The notes below the pieces were generated by a model. That model had not been told where the DNA came from, ran no database searches, and was given only the letters and a program-made list of their open reading frames with translations. Shown one piece after another: positions 13,564 to 24,587 of a DNA stretch of 64,000 bases. The stretch spans positions 54,733,214-54,797,213 of the forward strand of contig NC_030381.2 of the NCBI RefSeq assembly GCF_001625215.2. Reading direction: 5' to 3'. Every line of letters starts with the position of its first letter. The stretch's first letter is position 1. The position numbers and the translations under genes were made by a program. This stretch comes from Daucus carota subsp. sativus (taxonomy: Eukaryota; Streptophyta; Magnoliopsida; Apiales; Apiaceae).

Positions 13564-16500
13564 TCAGTGGAGGAGCTCCTGGTAAACTGGATCAATGCTT
13601 TCTTTCCACTTTCCATAATACAACTCCAGAAGTTTCTCTGCAGGTGTTACACCTGTTAGAAGCCATGGACAACAAAATCAATTACTAGGCACCGACTGAT
13701 TCTATGATGGATAGGCACAACATATTTACGCGAAAAAGATGGACCATTAGGAGCCTTGGACAACCAATCAATCAGGCATTAACTGAATTCAATTAAAAGT
13801 TTGCATGGTTTATCCTCTGTTGTCTCGGGACAACCGGGTTCGGCTCTGTCTCATCCCGAGAAGTATTAGAACAGATACTCATTTGTAAGGCATATAAGCC
13901 TAAATTGTCAAAAAAAAAAAAAAAAACTTGCATGGTTTTGATTGTGTTAATACCTGTTTCAGCCACTTCTGCCACTTCATTCAGAATCGCTGTTTCATTA
14001 AGGCCTCTCCTTTCCAAGCCATCCTACCCGAAAGAGCAATCAGATATGGAGATATATGGACAAGTTTATGCACTAGTATCATGTTACCTTTGCTAGTTGC
14101 ACGACTTCTTTGGCGACGTCCCTCAGTAATCCTCCTCGGAATGGTGTTTTTAGTCCAGTCACCGGGGCCTGCAAAGAGTTATGCTATTAGTTTACCTCCA
14201 TAACATTGAATTGGTGACAAATAACCCGAAATTAGCACCAACATTGAGCCTGGAATTAACTAATTACCTGCATTCTCAGCATTTCTCTTTCTTCCGCTGT
14301 CCAGTCAGCTATCATGTCCAGAACCTTTTGCAGAGAGACCTCATCGTATAATATACCGACCTGAAGTTTGTTGTTTAGTAAATGGTTTGCAGAACAGAAT
14401 TATGAAAATGATGATAACAGGAAAGCTGATATATTACCCAAAACGCAGGCAAAGCACATGAACTCCTCCAAGGTCCTCCATCAGCACCCCTCATCTCCAG
14501 GTATCGTTTAAGCCTGACCTCGGGAAATAAGGTTGTCAGATGATTCTCCCAATCATTGATATTGGGGTATTCACCAAGAACTGGAGCAAGTTTTCCGGCC
14601 AAAAAGTCCTACACAAAGTATCAAACAAGTAACATAGATCTTCTTATGAAAACGAGTAACTTAGAAATGAAAACGAATACAGTTGAGAACTAGAAGGAAC
14701 AGGTGGAAACCCGGAAGGATAGTCCGGTACAGTCAATATACTTCTGCTTCCGGTAGACAAAGTACATTGGGACATCGAGAGCATATTCGACGTACTGCTC
14801 AAACCTGTCTCAATCAGTCATTGCAGTAGAATTTTATCAACTAGTTTATATTGCCTATGAACCATGACTGCAAAATTTTATCAACTAGTTTCAGGTATTG
14901 ACATATCTAAACAAGATTCACAAAGATATACCCGAAGGAATCCTCAAACACGAAGGGAAGCATTCCAGCTCTATTTTCATCAGTCTGAGTCATTCTTTGG
15001 CTGATGAAGCAGAGGAGTTACAATAGGTAGAGAGTAAAAGAAATACTGAGAAAAGAAATTTTTATAGGCTACAACTAGAGGCCAGCTTATGCAGACCATC
15101 TCACACTGAGGTAACCACTTGGTTTCCCGTCTGTGAAAGGCGAATTTGCCATCAACGCTGTTGCAATCTGTTCGTTCATACCACAAGTAAGTTTCTACCT
15201 ATAAATCATTGCAAGTAAAAAGATAAAATTTTCTCACAGGCTGTAACGCAAGACTAGCACGGAATTTCCTAACCATGTCAGCTTCAGAACTGAAGTCCAG
15301 ATTAACCTATTTAAGGTAAAGGGGGATTCTGTCAAATATTTTGCCATTTGGAGTTGGATAATGATGAAGGGTAGTAAACTCACCTGAACAGCACAAGTCC
15401 TGAGCATCATATCTAGTCCAAGTGTTCCCACTTTGGGCATGTAATTCCTCATAATCTCGAATCTTTTCTGCAGATAAAAGTTTCAGCATTATAAGTACAC
15501 TGCTCTTAATATTCGCTGAATTATGGCCTTCTAATCGACAAAAGCAAGTACTATGACTGGCAGCAATTTTCTCTTCATAGCGATAGTTAGAATACTAGCT
15601 TATACCTTAGGCATAAGAGGTATGTCATTCATTCCCCATTTAGGGTTGAAGCCAATTCCGAGAAAGCTGATTCCCATCTCTTCTGCTACAGATTTAACCT
15701 GTTAAGAGTAAAATGAACTAAATGCCACTATAAGATAGTAAATGAAACAAAGTTATGATACACACTGGATGTTAAGCTCGTGAAAGACCTGATAAAGGTG
15801 GGAATTAATCTCAGCACAAGTTTGATGTAAATTTTCAAGGGGTGCACCACTAAGCTCGAACTGACAACCAGGTTCGAATGACATACGTTGATTTTCCTGC
15901 TCAACAATCAACATAGACATTTAGTACACCAAAAAATTCAATCCCGCCAAGCGTTTTTTTTAAAAGCTTGACTACAATTCATACAGATATCTACTTAGAG
16001 TCAGGAAAAATGTATTACCCGCTCGAGTCCAATAATGAGGTCACCTTCCATGATCTTATCCCATCCAAATCTCTCAGAAATACGATACAGCAACTCAGAT
16101 ATCTGATCATGATTCATTGGGCGCAATGTTTCAGATTGAAACCCAAATTTCTCGTGTTCAGTACCTATTCTGCAACACACAGTGTACAAGTTCAGCACTG
16201 CAGGTTAGAACATATCAGTTTCACCTCAAATGTCACGAAGAAAAAAGAGCATAAATTTTCAATGTGAACAACTTGAATAAGCATAATTTTCTTTAATCTA
16301 GTACCAACAAGAACTAAAACACACACCTCCATTTTTCCTTAGGCTTGCAACCAGAAGCTAGATACTCCACAAGATCCTCTTTCGTCAAAGGCTCTGCAGC
16401 AACCGCGACATCTTCTGTAGGAGGACTCGAAGCAACAACTACATGTCGTCCTCGTCTGCTACTTACACCAATGCCATTAACAAATAAATTCCGCATTGTC

Positions 16501-16643
16501 ATTCGTAGATCACATGACAAAGAAGCAAAGCCAAGACATGATCTTTTCATTCCTGATGCATCCACATTGTTTGCATAGACAGTCTCACCAGCTTTACATC
16601 TCAGGCTCTGGTATGAAATGCAGTGTGAGGAACACATTGCCAT
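13564..16643 (-). CDS. Glutamate-cysteine ligase-like protein, copy B (complete, diverged)
   Basis: Fourteen coding exons join in phase from the ATG at 16643 to a stop at 13564, giving about 519 aa, the usual GCL length. Exon 1 is 16327-16643 and the last exon encodes [20 protein letters not shown]. Intron positions match copy A wherever both are visible. It keeps [38 protein letters not shown]-type sequence, ADGGPW and CALPAFW. It departs from copy A in conserved spots: [17 protein letters not shown] is [17 protein letters not shown], the IWTDTD region reads RMTQTD, and KLPCLPGE of known plant enzymes is KLAPVLGE. Known plant GCLs use Cys186-Cys406 and Cys349-Cys364 disulfides (Arabidopsis numbering). 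Here the first pair ([13 protein letters not shown]) and YIDC are kept, but the partner of YIDC is gone. I infer a young, relaxed or specialised paralog. Whether it is catalytic is open. Confidence 0.9.
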
Positions 16644-16906
16644 TGTTAATTCTGCCAACATGAATAATTTTATCATCAAAGAATTTAAAATTCGATCCAC
16701 AGAGACTAATAAATTATTAATTTAAACGAAGCAGATCAAATATATTCTAAAAATCCCTGATTTATTAAAAAAACCGACTAATTTCAAAAAATATTTTAGC
16801 GATTTACCGATTACACTCCGATCACCAATTACACTCCGATCAGACTAAAAAACCTTGACTTATTGAAAAAAATCTCCGATAAAAATTCTAAAGACCCTAG
16901 ATCGGT

Positions 16907-16950
16907 AGGTCAACTGATTTAGATCGGTAGGTCAACTGATTAGTTCTCAT
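16907..16950. repeat. Two-copy 21-bp tandem repeat in the GSH1 copy B leader intron
   Basis: The unit TAGATCGGTAGGTCAACTGAT is present twice in a row. Just before it ATTACACTCCGATCA is also repeated (16808-16841). Both lie in the leader intron of copy B. Confidence 0.6.
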
Positions 16951-17172
16951 TCCCGATTTGTACGAAATCTTAATTAAATAATGGTTGACCAGATGATTGG
17001 GTAATAATACTGAAGCTCAAGTACACAGTTGGTACGGTAGGATGTAATACATAGAATCAGTAACCAAAGCAAACTTATAAAATCTCATAACATGAAGTTA
17101 AGAAGAACAGAAATGCATGCTGATAAGCAAGAGTAACAGACAAGTCGAAAATTTATCGAAAAACTTAAATCT

Positions 17173-17410
17173 TACCGGAAAATTAAAAATCATAAAAATG
17201 CAGATCTAAAATTCTAGAAGTAAGAATCATGTAAAAGAAGGAGCTGGGGGATCATGGGCTACTAGCCGGAATCGAAAGCTCTCGATCTTTTATTGTCGGA
17301 AAATTGGAATGACTAGAAATTTAAGAACAAAAGGATGGAGAGAAGTGTCTTCAGTTTAAGACTTGAGCTGCAAACTTGGAAGTTACAGTGTTGAAGCTGT
17401 AGATCTACCC
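17173..17410 (-). promoter_or_regulatory. 5' leader exon of GSH1 copy B
   Basis: The minus-strand leader ends at a TTTTCCG/GTAAGA donor near 17173. The acceptor TTGGCAG lies 8 bases upstream of the ATG, so this copy keeps the 5'-UTR intron of copy A (about 520 bp here against 1.1 kb). The upper limit is a guess. Confidence 0.45.
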
Positions 17411-18480
17411 TTTCAACTGCAAATGAAAAAGGTGACATGAAATGACAAGTTACATTAAAGCCGACAGCCGTACTAAGATGGAATTATTACAATATATTTA
17501 TCAAAATATTTGTATTAGAAGATGAATTTTGATCCTAAAATAGCATCACGTCCAGATGTATGATTCTGAATTATCTTTGTTACCCCATTCACGTTACTCT
17601 CTTTTCCTATCTTCAACTTTACCTAGCGAACAATAGACAAAAAACGACCTCAGATGAAAAATAACGTTACTAGAAAATCAAATCAAACCAAACATACCAG
17701 ATGTATCCGCTCGTTTGGAGGAATAATAAGCTAAAGTATAAGTGCTACTAACTATATCTCCCTTGCTTTTTATCCCGGAAACAACTTAAGAAATATGATG
17801 GATATGGGAGTGTATTCGATTATCAGAAAATAAAGCTAAGAGATATACCCTACCTGTGTTCATAAACTTCCGTCACAAACTTGGTGGCTTCTCTTACTGC
17901 TCCAGAAAATTGTTTACCTAGTTTAATTTATGATCCCATATATAATTTTATTTTTTTGTGATGCACACCATCACGCAAGATCGATAATTTAATTCAACGC
18001 CACGTGTAAAATAAATATGATACGTGTAAACACGCAGCTAGCTATGCATGATACTTGTCAGTTGTCAGAGCCGCGAAGCCGCAAAATAAGCTAGTTGCTT
18101 GACACCAGTGTTGTGCCATTTGGGTGCAATGGTGATTGGTGCAAATGTGCAGTGTTTATAAGCTATTTGCAGCAAGTATTACCAGAAAATTAACTGTCTA
18201 AGTAGTTATGATTCACTTAGACGGGTTATGACTCACTTAGAAGGGTCGGACAATGCTATCCCCGCTTCAAGTTCCAAACCATAAAAAATATCAAGGTCTT
18301 ACCTTAATTGGGCAAGCATCTGGGTGGAAAGGTCAGTATAAGATAACCAATTTGCTTGCAACAACATTATGAATGCACAAGATAGATCAAACAAATAGGG
18401 AAAATTCTGCATTTCAGTTTTCGACTAACATAAAATACAATTCTACTATACATAACTACATAACACTGATGGCATCAAGA
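17411..18480. other. Spacer holding the likely GSH1 copy B promoter
   Basis: No gene is seen. A G-box CACGTG sits at 18001-18006 within GCCACGTGTA, and ATACGTGTAAACACG follows. Such ABRE/G-box sites are common upstream of stress genes, but this one alone proves nothing. Confidence 0.35.
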
Positions 18481-18705
18481 GTTTTCACTTGCTGAACAGT
18501 TCTTTTTTTTTTTTCTCTCTTTCTTCTATTACAGTGCATATTTTGTTTTTACAAAGTTACTTTCTCTCCCCTATTTATTACTTATACAAAGGGGAGTCAA
18601 TATTGGGCTTTTAGAATCAAGAATCAGATTGTTGCACTATACATGTCGTAGATATCACCACTTAAAATCAAGAATTCAGTTGGAGTACTATACATCGCGT
18701 ACCGA

Positions 18706-19854
18706 TCACCAAAAGTCATCATCAAATGCTACTGAAGAAGATGAGGATGGATCGGCCTCTTCCTCCAACTCCATTTCCAACTCTGGCTCGCCAAATTCGG
18801 GAGAATCAATATCAGCTAGGTTCTTCAGATCTACAATAGAAAGCTCGTCTAGGCGCTTCACGACTAAATCAGCAGCCCCAAGTTCGTACACAGGATGCTT
18901 GCTGGCAACAGCGACACACTTCATTCTTGCATCATGAGCTGCCTCTACAGTTTGATTTGAGTTTCCAAACACAATACATCGCTCGGGTAGAAACTGTAAA
19001 AGCTGTGCTGCATACATGTACATTTCTGGATCGGGCTTTCCTCTATACACATCCTCTGCTGTTACAATCACGCTGAAAACACCTTCAATCCCAATCGCTC
19101 CAATTGCATTCTCGAGAGTTTTCCTTGGTCGGGTGGATACCAAGGCAATTGGTATCTTGTAATGTATCAAAACATTGACAAACTCTTGAGAACCAGGTCG
19201 AAATCTGTATATTCCTCCCTGCAAAGCTTTATAAATCTTCTCCTTTCTTGAGGCCATTCTCTTTAGCTGAGAGGGATCTCTCGACCAACATAGAACCTCA
19301 GAAATTGCCTGCTCATTCTTCATACCTTCAATTCTCCGAGTGATGAAAGTTGGTGGTGGTGATTTTCCTTCTTCTTGAGAAAGAGCCAACCAAGCCTGCT
19401 TCTCAAGGTCGGGATTTTCTTCAATTAAAACTCCTTCCCATTCAAATATAGCACCTAACCACCCACAACCCATCCTTTCTTGTCGAAGCAATGGATTCTG
19501 AAGTGCAGCATTATCAGCCTTATTTTCTGGAGGCCACATTCCCGGTTTACGATCAACACCACTATCAGTCCCAATATTAAAATTCCTAGGCAACCGCTCC
19601 TCATCCTTGTAAGAATAAGCTTCTTGAGCCAATCCCATAGCTTGAGATTTGACCAGCGCCATTCTCGTCAGTGGACGAGCAGGCCCCACTCCTCGAGAAG
19701 TAGAACAAACTAACCTTTGACCAATAAATTCAGTCCGAGGAATCCTCACTATATTAACTACCTTCCGTCTACCTCCAGTATCCTTACTATAATGCAGTCC
19801 AAATACCGGACGGTGCCTCAAAAGAGACGTTGCACCAATGGACTCAACAACCAT
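18706..19854 (-). CDS. PYRP2: 5-amino-6-(5-phospho-D-ribitylamino)uracil phosphatase, plastid HAD family (PyrP2-like)
   Basis: HAD-superfamily phosphatase closest to Arabidopsis PyrP2 (At4g11570, from memory). That enzyme removes phosphate from ARPP in plastid riboflavin synthesis. Single coding exon of 382 aa from the ATG at 19854. The open frame continues upstream without another ATG, so MVVESIGATS is taken as the start. Residues 1-80 are a basic, Ser-rich transit-type region. The HAD core follows: GAIFEWEGVLIEE (motif I as FEWEGV, not the classic DxDxT, as I recall for plant members), ALVSTRP (motif II), then RGKPDPEMYMYAAQLL and CIVFGNSNQTVEAAHDARM (motifs III-IV). The C-terminus is an acidic Glu/Ser tail ending AFDDDFW. 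The second Asp of motif I is replaced by Glu, which bears on catalysis. Confidence 0.88.
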   Translation of the reverse strand: MVVESIGATSLLRHRPVFGLHYSKDTGGRRKVVNIVRIPRTEFIGQRLVCSTSRGVGPARPLTRMALVKSQAMGLAQEAYSYKDEERLPRNFNIGTDSGVDRKPGMWPPENKADNAALQNPLLRQERMGCGWLGAIFEWEGVLIEENPDLEKQAWLALSQEEGKSPPPTFITRRIEGMKNEQAISEVLCWSRDPSQLKRMASRKEKIYKALQGGIYRFRPGSQEFVNVLIHYKIPIALVSTRPRKTLENAIGAIGIEGVFSVIVTAEDVYRGKPDPEMYMYAAQLLQFLPERCIVFGNSNQTVEAAHDARMKCVAVASKHPVYELGAADLVVKRLDELSIVDLKNLADIDSPEFGEPELEMELEEEADPSSSSSVAFDDDFW

Positions 19855-20157
19855 CTTCTCCGAATCAAAACAACCCACAAGCTTTAAGCTATGATTAACT
19901 ATCTATACTTTTCTCAAATCCAAATTATTCTCAATAACACCAAAAGAAGATCCCTAAAACTCAACCCAATGTTCTTATTAATAAAAATTAAACTAACTTT
20001 ACTTCAACTACCTCATATCAATCACTTAAACTTGACCCAAATCTAACTTAAGCAAACATATATAAAAAAAACTACCAAGAAAATTCACAAATATCCAACC
20101 CCACAAACCCATATCACCTTTTCCCAATCTGCATCACTTCAAACATAGCCACAAAAC

Positions 20158-20470
20158 GATGAAAAGATAATAAAGATCACAACTTGTTCCAAAACCCAAC
20201 AAAATCAACAATTTAATTGGATAAAAAGATTACAAAGATCACAACTGTATCCAAAACCAACAAAATTAACAATTAAATTTGCAGCGATTATGATAAAGAT
20301 CACAACTTTATGCAAAACCCAACAAGATTAACAACTTAAATTGGGTGAAAAGATAATAAAGATCACAACTTGATGCAAAAGCCAACAAAATCAACAACCT
20401 TAATTGGGTGAAAAGATGATAAAGAACACAACTTTATGCAAACCCATCAAACTTAACAGCTTTAATTGCA
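20158..20470. repeat. About 62-bp minisatellite, five units, upstream of PyrP2
   Basis: The phrase AAAGATCACAACT recurs at a spacing of 61-63 bases (20175, 20237, 20298, 20361, and as GAACACAAC at 20424). Each is followed by AACCCAACAAAATCAACAA-like sequence. Units differ by substitutions and small gaps. It lies between the coding exon and a likely leader exon near 20575-20640, so it is probably intronic. Confidence 0.75.
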
Positions 20471-20640
20471 TAATTTATTACATCAATCAAAATTTATATA
20501 CAAAATGAAAATCTAAAAATTAGATGGAATATGTGGTGTCATAAAGATTGGGAATAATCAAGAAAAGGAAAAGAACCTGTGGGTGAAAACGAATTGGGAA
20601 GTGAATTGAGACAGCGAACGGGAAGATATTACTACTTAAT

Positions 20641-21209
20641 CCTTGTACAGTATGATGGTATGTATGGATGTCAGCATTAATTGCTCACATCATTTTCATT
20701 CATGTGTACGGAGACCTGTATTCATTGGAAGTTGGAACCATTCGTTCTCGCTGTACCTGCTATGTTGAAAAAAAAATATTCACATGATGCATATTGAACT
20801 TTTTAATTTATTCATTTTTATTTTTATTGATAATTTTGTAAGAGTAAATGAAGTTTCATTCTTTACTTTTGGTACGAGGTGTTAATTTTTAATCTAATAA
20901 TAAAGGCATTATGTTAATTATCTTTTTATGAATCATCATTAGTTACATGTATTTACCAAGAAACAATTTTTTTATTTATATAATCAAATCTCATAAGTGA
21001 AATAATTCAAAATATAATATAAAATATACAAAGAGTATGAAAGATGAATATGAAAATAAATTTAAGGACTTACATTGTTTATATTCATATTATTAGATTA
21101 GATGAATCGTTTAAAATATCTATAATTTTTAATTACAAATGTATTTTTGTATTTGTGATAAGTCATTTTTTTTTAAAAATGTATAGATTATGATGTATAG
21201 TACTGAATA
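20641..21209. other. AT-rich spacer upstream of PyrP2
   Basis: I see no coding frame or recognisable repeat. It should include the PyrP2 promoter. Confidence 0.4.
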
Positions 21210-21452
21210 CTCCCTCCATCCCAAATTAGATGAGCTAGTTGACTTTGGTCACATAACTATACCTTAAGATGCATTGACCGTCTAGTTCCCAAATTTATTT
21301 TTTTAATTTTTAGTTTATAAACGAAAATTTCATATTTAAATTTTTATTTGCAACAATAAAATTTTAAAAAATAAGTAATGTAGCTATGCTGTCAATAGAC
21401 TTTAAGGCACGTGCCTAAAGTCAACGAGTTCATCTAATTTGGGATGAAGGAA
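21210..21452. mobile_element. Stowaway-type MITE, 243 bp
   Basis: It starts CTCCCTCCATCCCAAATTAG, and its right end reads as the inverse (CTAATTTGGGATGAAGGAA). It is flanked by TA on both sides (21208-21209 and 21453-21454). The inner parts AGTTGACTTTGG and AAGTCAACGAGTT are also inverted. This is typical of Tc1/mariner-derived plant MITEs. Confidence 0.8.
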
Positions 21453-22475
21453 TATTTGTTTGGTATTTTTTTTGACAGAATTTGTTTGATGCTTTTAATA
21501 ATATATATTTTATTAAAATATTTTTTGCAAACATTTGCTGTTATTAGCGCAGTCCTTAATGTACAAATTTCAGAAGACAAATTACCTTTTTAAAAAACTG
21601 GACTTGGAATTTATTATAATATCATGTAAATTAATGAAAATTTTAATCTTTTTCATATAAAATTATAAAAATTATATATTGTGAAATGGAGGTATATTTA
21701 ATATTTTAATCTAATATTAATTTTGGGAAATGACTTGTCACAAATACAAAATTGAAGTTTAAATCAAAAATTTATAGCTATTTTAAACTATTTACCTATG
21801 TAATATACCTAAAATGAAGCTAATGTCAATTCATAAAAAGTAATTAAAAATAGTACATTTTTTATTAGACTAAAAATTAAAATTTCATATAACCAAACGT
21901 AAGGAATGGAACTTAATTTACTTTTACAAATTATCAATAAAAATAAAAGTGAATAAAAGAAAATACACATAATGAGAATATGTTTTTAAAATAACAATGG
22001 TACGAGAACAAATGTCTTTCAAATAAACAAAATGAGAACGGTCTGCGCGAATCAGAACGGGGTGAGTAAATGCTCACATTAATGCTACTCAGTACTCATG
22101 TACATGTATACAATCACACATGGATTAAACAGTAATTTCCCTGAACTGCACTAAGCAATTTTGAATTGCATTTAGCAACATCCTTAATAAAGATTATTCT
22201 TCCAAACAAGTAACTTATATATATTAAATAAGTTTTTCTTTTATTATTAATCATTAATCATTAATTACTATTAATTTATTATTTTATTTTGTGGCTTGTG
22301 TAGTTGTATCATTGTATGTATGTATGCAGCAGACAGAGAAGGCTTCTGGAGATGGTGGCGTATTTTAAATTCTACTCTCAAACTAGTCGGTCAGGCTGTG
22401 AACAATAACGACGATAATAATAATAGTTTAAACAAAAATCATTTGAAATTTCCTTAAATTAATTTATTAAGTTCG
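21453..22475. other. AT-rich spacer without recognisable genes
   Basis: Long A/T runs and short frames only. I see nothing that supports a gene. Confidence 0.4.
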
Positions 22476-23125
22476 AAAATCAGAGATGGTACCGGGGCAC
22501 TTCGGAGGCCGGGAGTTCTATCCCCGACCCCGATCCCGAATTCAATACCCCTTCCGAGTTCCGATCCCGCCCCGAATCCCGAACGGAGATTATTTTTCTC
22601 CCCGATCCACGCTCCGAACGGGGATCCGCGGGGTTTCTGGGAATTTATCTTTTAATAAAAACATAATAACTTTATAATATATAATATATTTTTTAATTAA
22701 AAAAACTACTAACTCCTAAAATAATATTATTTTATATTTTCAAAATCATATTAAAATTGATTTATAATATAAATAAACAACATTTAAAATTATAAAATAT
22801 ATTACATTATAATATATTTATGATCATTCAATAAATATAAAGATTATTTTTTACTTTTAATTATATTATAAAGGTTATCTATTTTTAATAATATATTTAG
22901 TATAATATATATAAATATATTATTATTTATATATATATAATATAATCGGGGTCGGGGATCAGGGCGGGGAGACACCAATCCCCGACCCCACCCCGATCCC
23001 CGAATTTTTTATAAAACTTTTTCTTATCCCCGCCCCGCCTCCGAAAAATTCTCCGAATCCCCGACCCGAATGTGGTGGGGATCGGGATCGAGCGGAGAAG
23101 GATAAATGCTCATCCCTATCCAAAA
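22476..23125. repeat. GC-rich dispersed plant repeat with CCCCGAYCCCCG arms
   Basis: Two GC-rich arms (22486-22650 and 22945-23115), built from variants of CCCCGACCCCGATCCCCGAA and its complement, enclose about 300 bp of almost pure A/T. The right edge reads AAATGCTCATCCCTA, a border I have seen on repeats of this type in plants. The arms are partly inverted relative to each other, which suggests a non-autonomous DNA element, but I cannot name the superfamily or the target duplication. The frame at 22486-22677 is a by-product of the repeat. Confidence 0.5.
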
Positions 23126-23740
23126 TGCTATTAGAATCTGTCGAGTAATGATATTAAATTATTTATATAATCAAATCGCTAATTTGGTTAAACCTCGAAA
23201 TTTTTCCTTAAAATTCTAAAAATTTTCCAATACAATCATTGTGTAATTTTAGGTAAAAGCGAAAAAAAATAAAAATATTTTTTATGATCAAAATATTTCG
23301 GTAATTTCAGTACGGTATTAGGTTAACCAAACCGATTGCTCCGGTAGTGCTGCTATTCTGAGTATATAAATTAAGTTTGTGCAGTCCTGCTGTATAATTT
23401 ATCTTGTTACTCCCTGCAGTTCAATTCTATATTATTTTACTTTTATACCTCTCATTCAATTATATAATTTCTAAAGTAGTAGAAGTTTTTAATATAAAAA
23501 TTTAAATACACTCCCTACTTCCACTAAACTTACTTCCGGTGAAAGAAGATTTTGTAGCCCAAACATCTAATAACATCATTTCGACGAGCTTTGGTTCCTG
23601 ATAAATAGACCTCTGGATTTGTTGCAGTTCGGGAAGAAGCAGCTGAAACTAGTCGAATTTTAAGGTAAAAGTCATCATTTGAACTTGGAGTAAATTTTTA
23701 ATACAATCGATGAATATTTATTAATGAGATGACAAATATA
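23126..23740. other. Spacer, no gene seen
   Basis: AT-rich DNA between the GC-rich repeat and the DC1 remnants. No feature recognised. Confidence 0.35.
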
Positions 23741-24200
23741 GCACAATTTTGAAGACTATAACGCAATGCAAAAACCTAATGCAGCATATCGGAGCAGATC
23801 CCACAGAATGTGGTTTTGCATGGTGCACATTCAAGGACAGGCCCGCCAATATTACCGTGGTGACATTTTCCGCAACGACGAAACTTCTTATTGAGTACAA
23901 ATGTGAGGCTGTGATGATGGAGATGGTCTTTAATAATATCAGTAGCACCAAACTTGACATGTGAGAAGTTGAGATAACATGATTTATCATAACATCTGAG
24001 ATGAAACGAAAGATCACAATCATCGCAGTGATAGAACCAAAGGTTTGTGTCCAAATCTTGAGAACAGAACTCACAGTGAAACTCATGTTCGTGATCCTCA
24101 ACCATGCCAGGATCAAAAATCAAGCGGAGGGGGTGAGGATCCCACCGATGTTTCACTCGACTTGGCTTCATAATACATCCTGCACATAAATGGAAAATGA
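23740..24200 (-). pseudogene. 3'-terminal remnant of a DC1 (C1-like zinc finger) gene
   Basis: A 131-codon frame at 23776-24171 (MKPSRVKHRWDPHPLRLI to the stop) is nearly identical to the last two C1-like fingers of the intact gene at 26406-28331. All metal-binding Cys/His are kept (CEFCSQDL, CDDCDLSFHLRCY, CGKCHHG). Homology breaks off near 24195. What follows (24290-24420) matches DNA upstream of the intact gene (28480-28600), so most of the gene body was lost by deletion. It could still be transcribed as a short two-finger protein, but I see no promoter for it. Confidence 0.75.
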
Positions 24201-24435
24201 AAAAGAATTATTACAAATCGAGAACTTTTAGTTATATATGTTTAGCTTTTTCTTTTTGTTTTCGTTTTCAGTTTGGAATAACTTAGATTACTCACAAGCA
24301 AAGCACTTTGGAATATAGTCCTTAGAGTGCACATCAGGTTCTTTATCATGCAAGCGATTTAAGATACCTTGATTTTTCTTAAATCTATCATAACTATAAG
24401 CTTAGCAGATAAAGAAGCCGATGTGTAATACAATT

Positions 24436-24458
24436 TTTTTTTTTTTTTTTTTGCCAGA
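24436..24458 (-). mobile_element. Minimal retroposon stub: poly(A) tail plus six bases
   Basis: On the minus strand the insert reads TCTGGC followed by 17 A. It is bounded by a perfect 15-bp direct repeat, ATGTGTAATACAATT (24421-24435 and 24459-24473). This looks like the target duplication of an extremely 5'-truncated LINE or SINE insertion. Slippage in a poly(T) tract would not duplicate the flank. Confidence 0.65.
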
Positions 24459-24587
24459 ATGTGTAATACAATTAATGCAAGAATCTAATAGAGGAACTGG
24501 GGATGACAGACCATTGATGTGAATTTGTTATGTTTATTTTAACAAATTTCTTTTGCTAAGAGATATCAACAATTTGTCGCAGCACCT

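Noticed and set aside
22486-22677. Proline/arginine-rich small frame
   Set aside because: It is a by-product of the GC-rich CCCCGA repeat.
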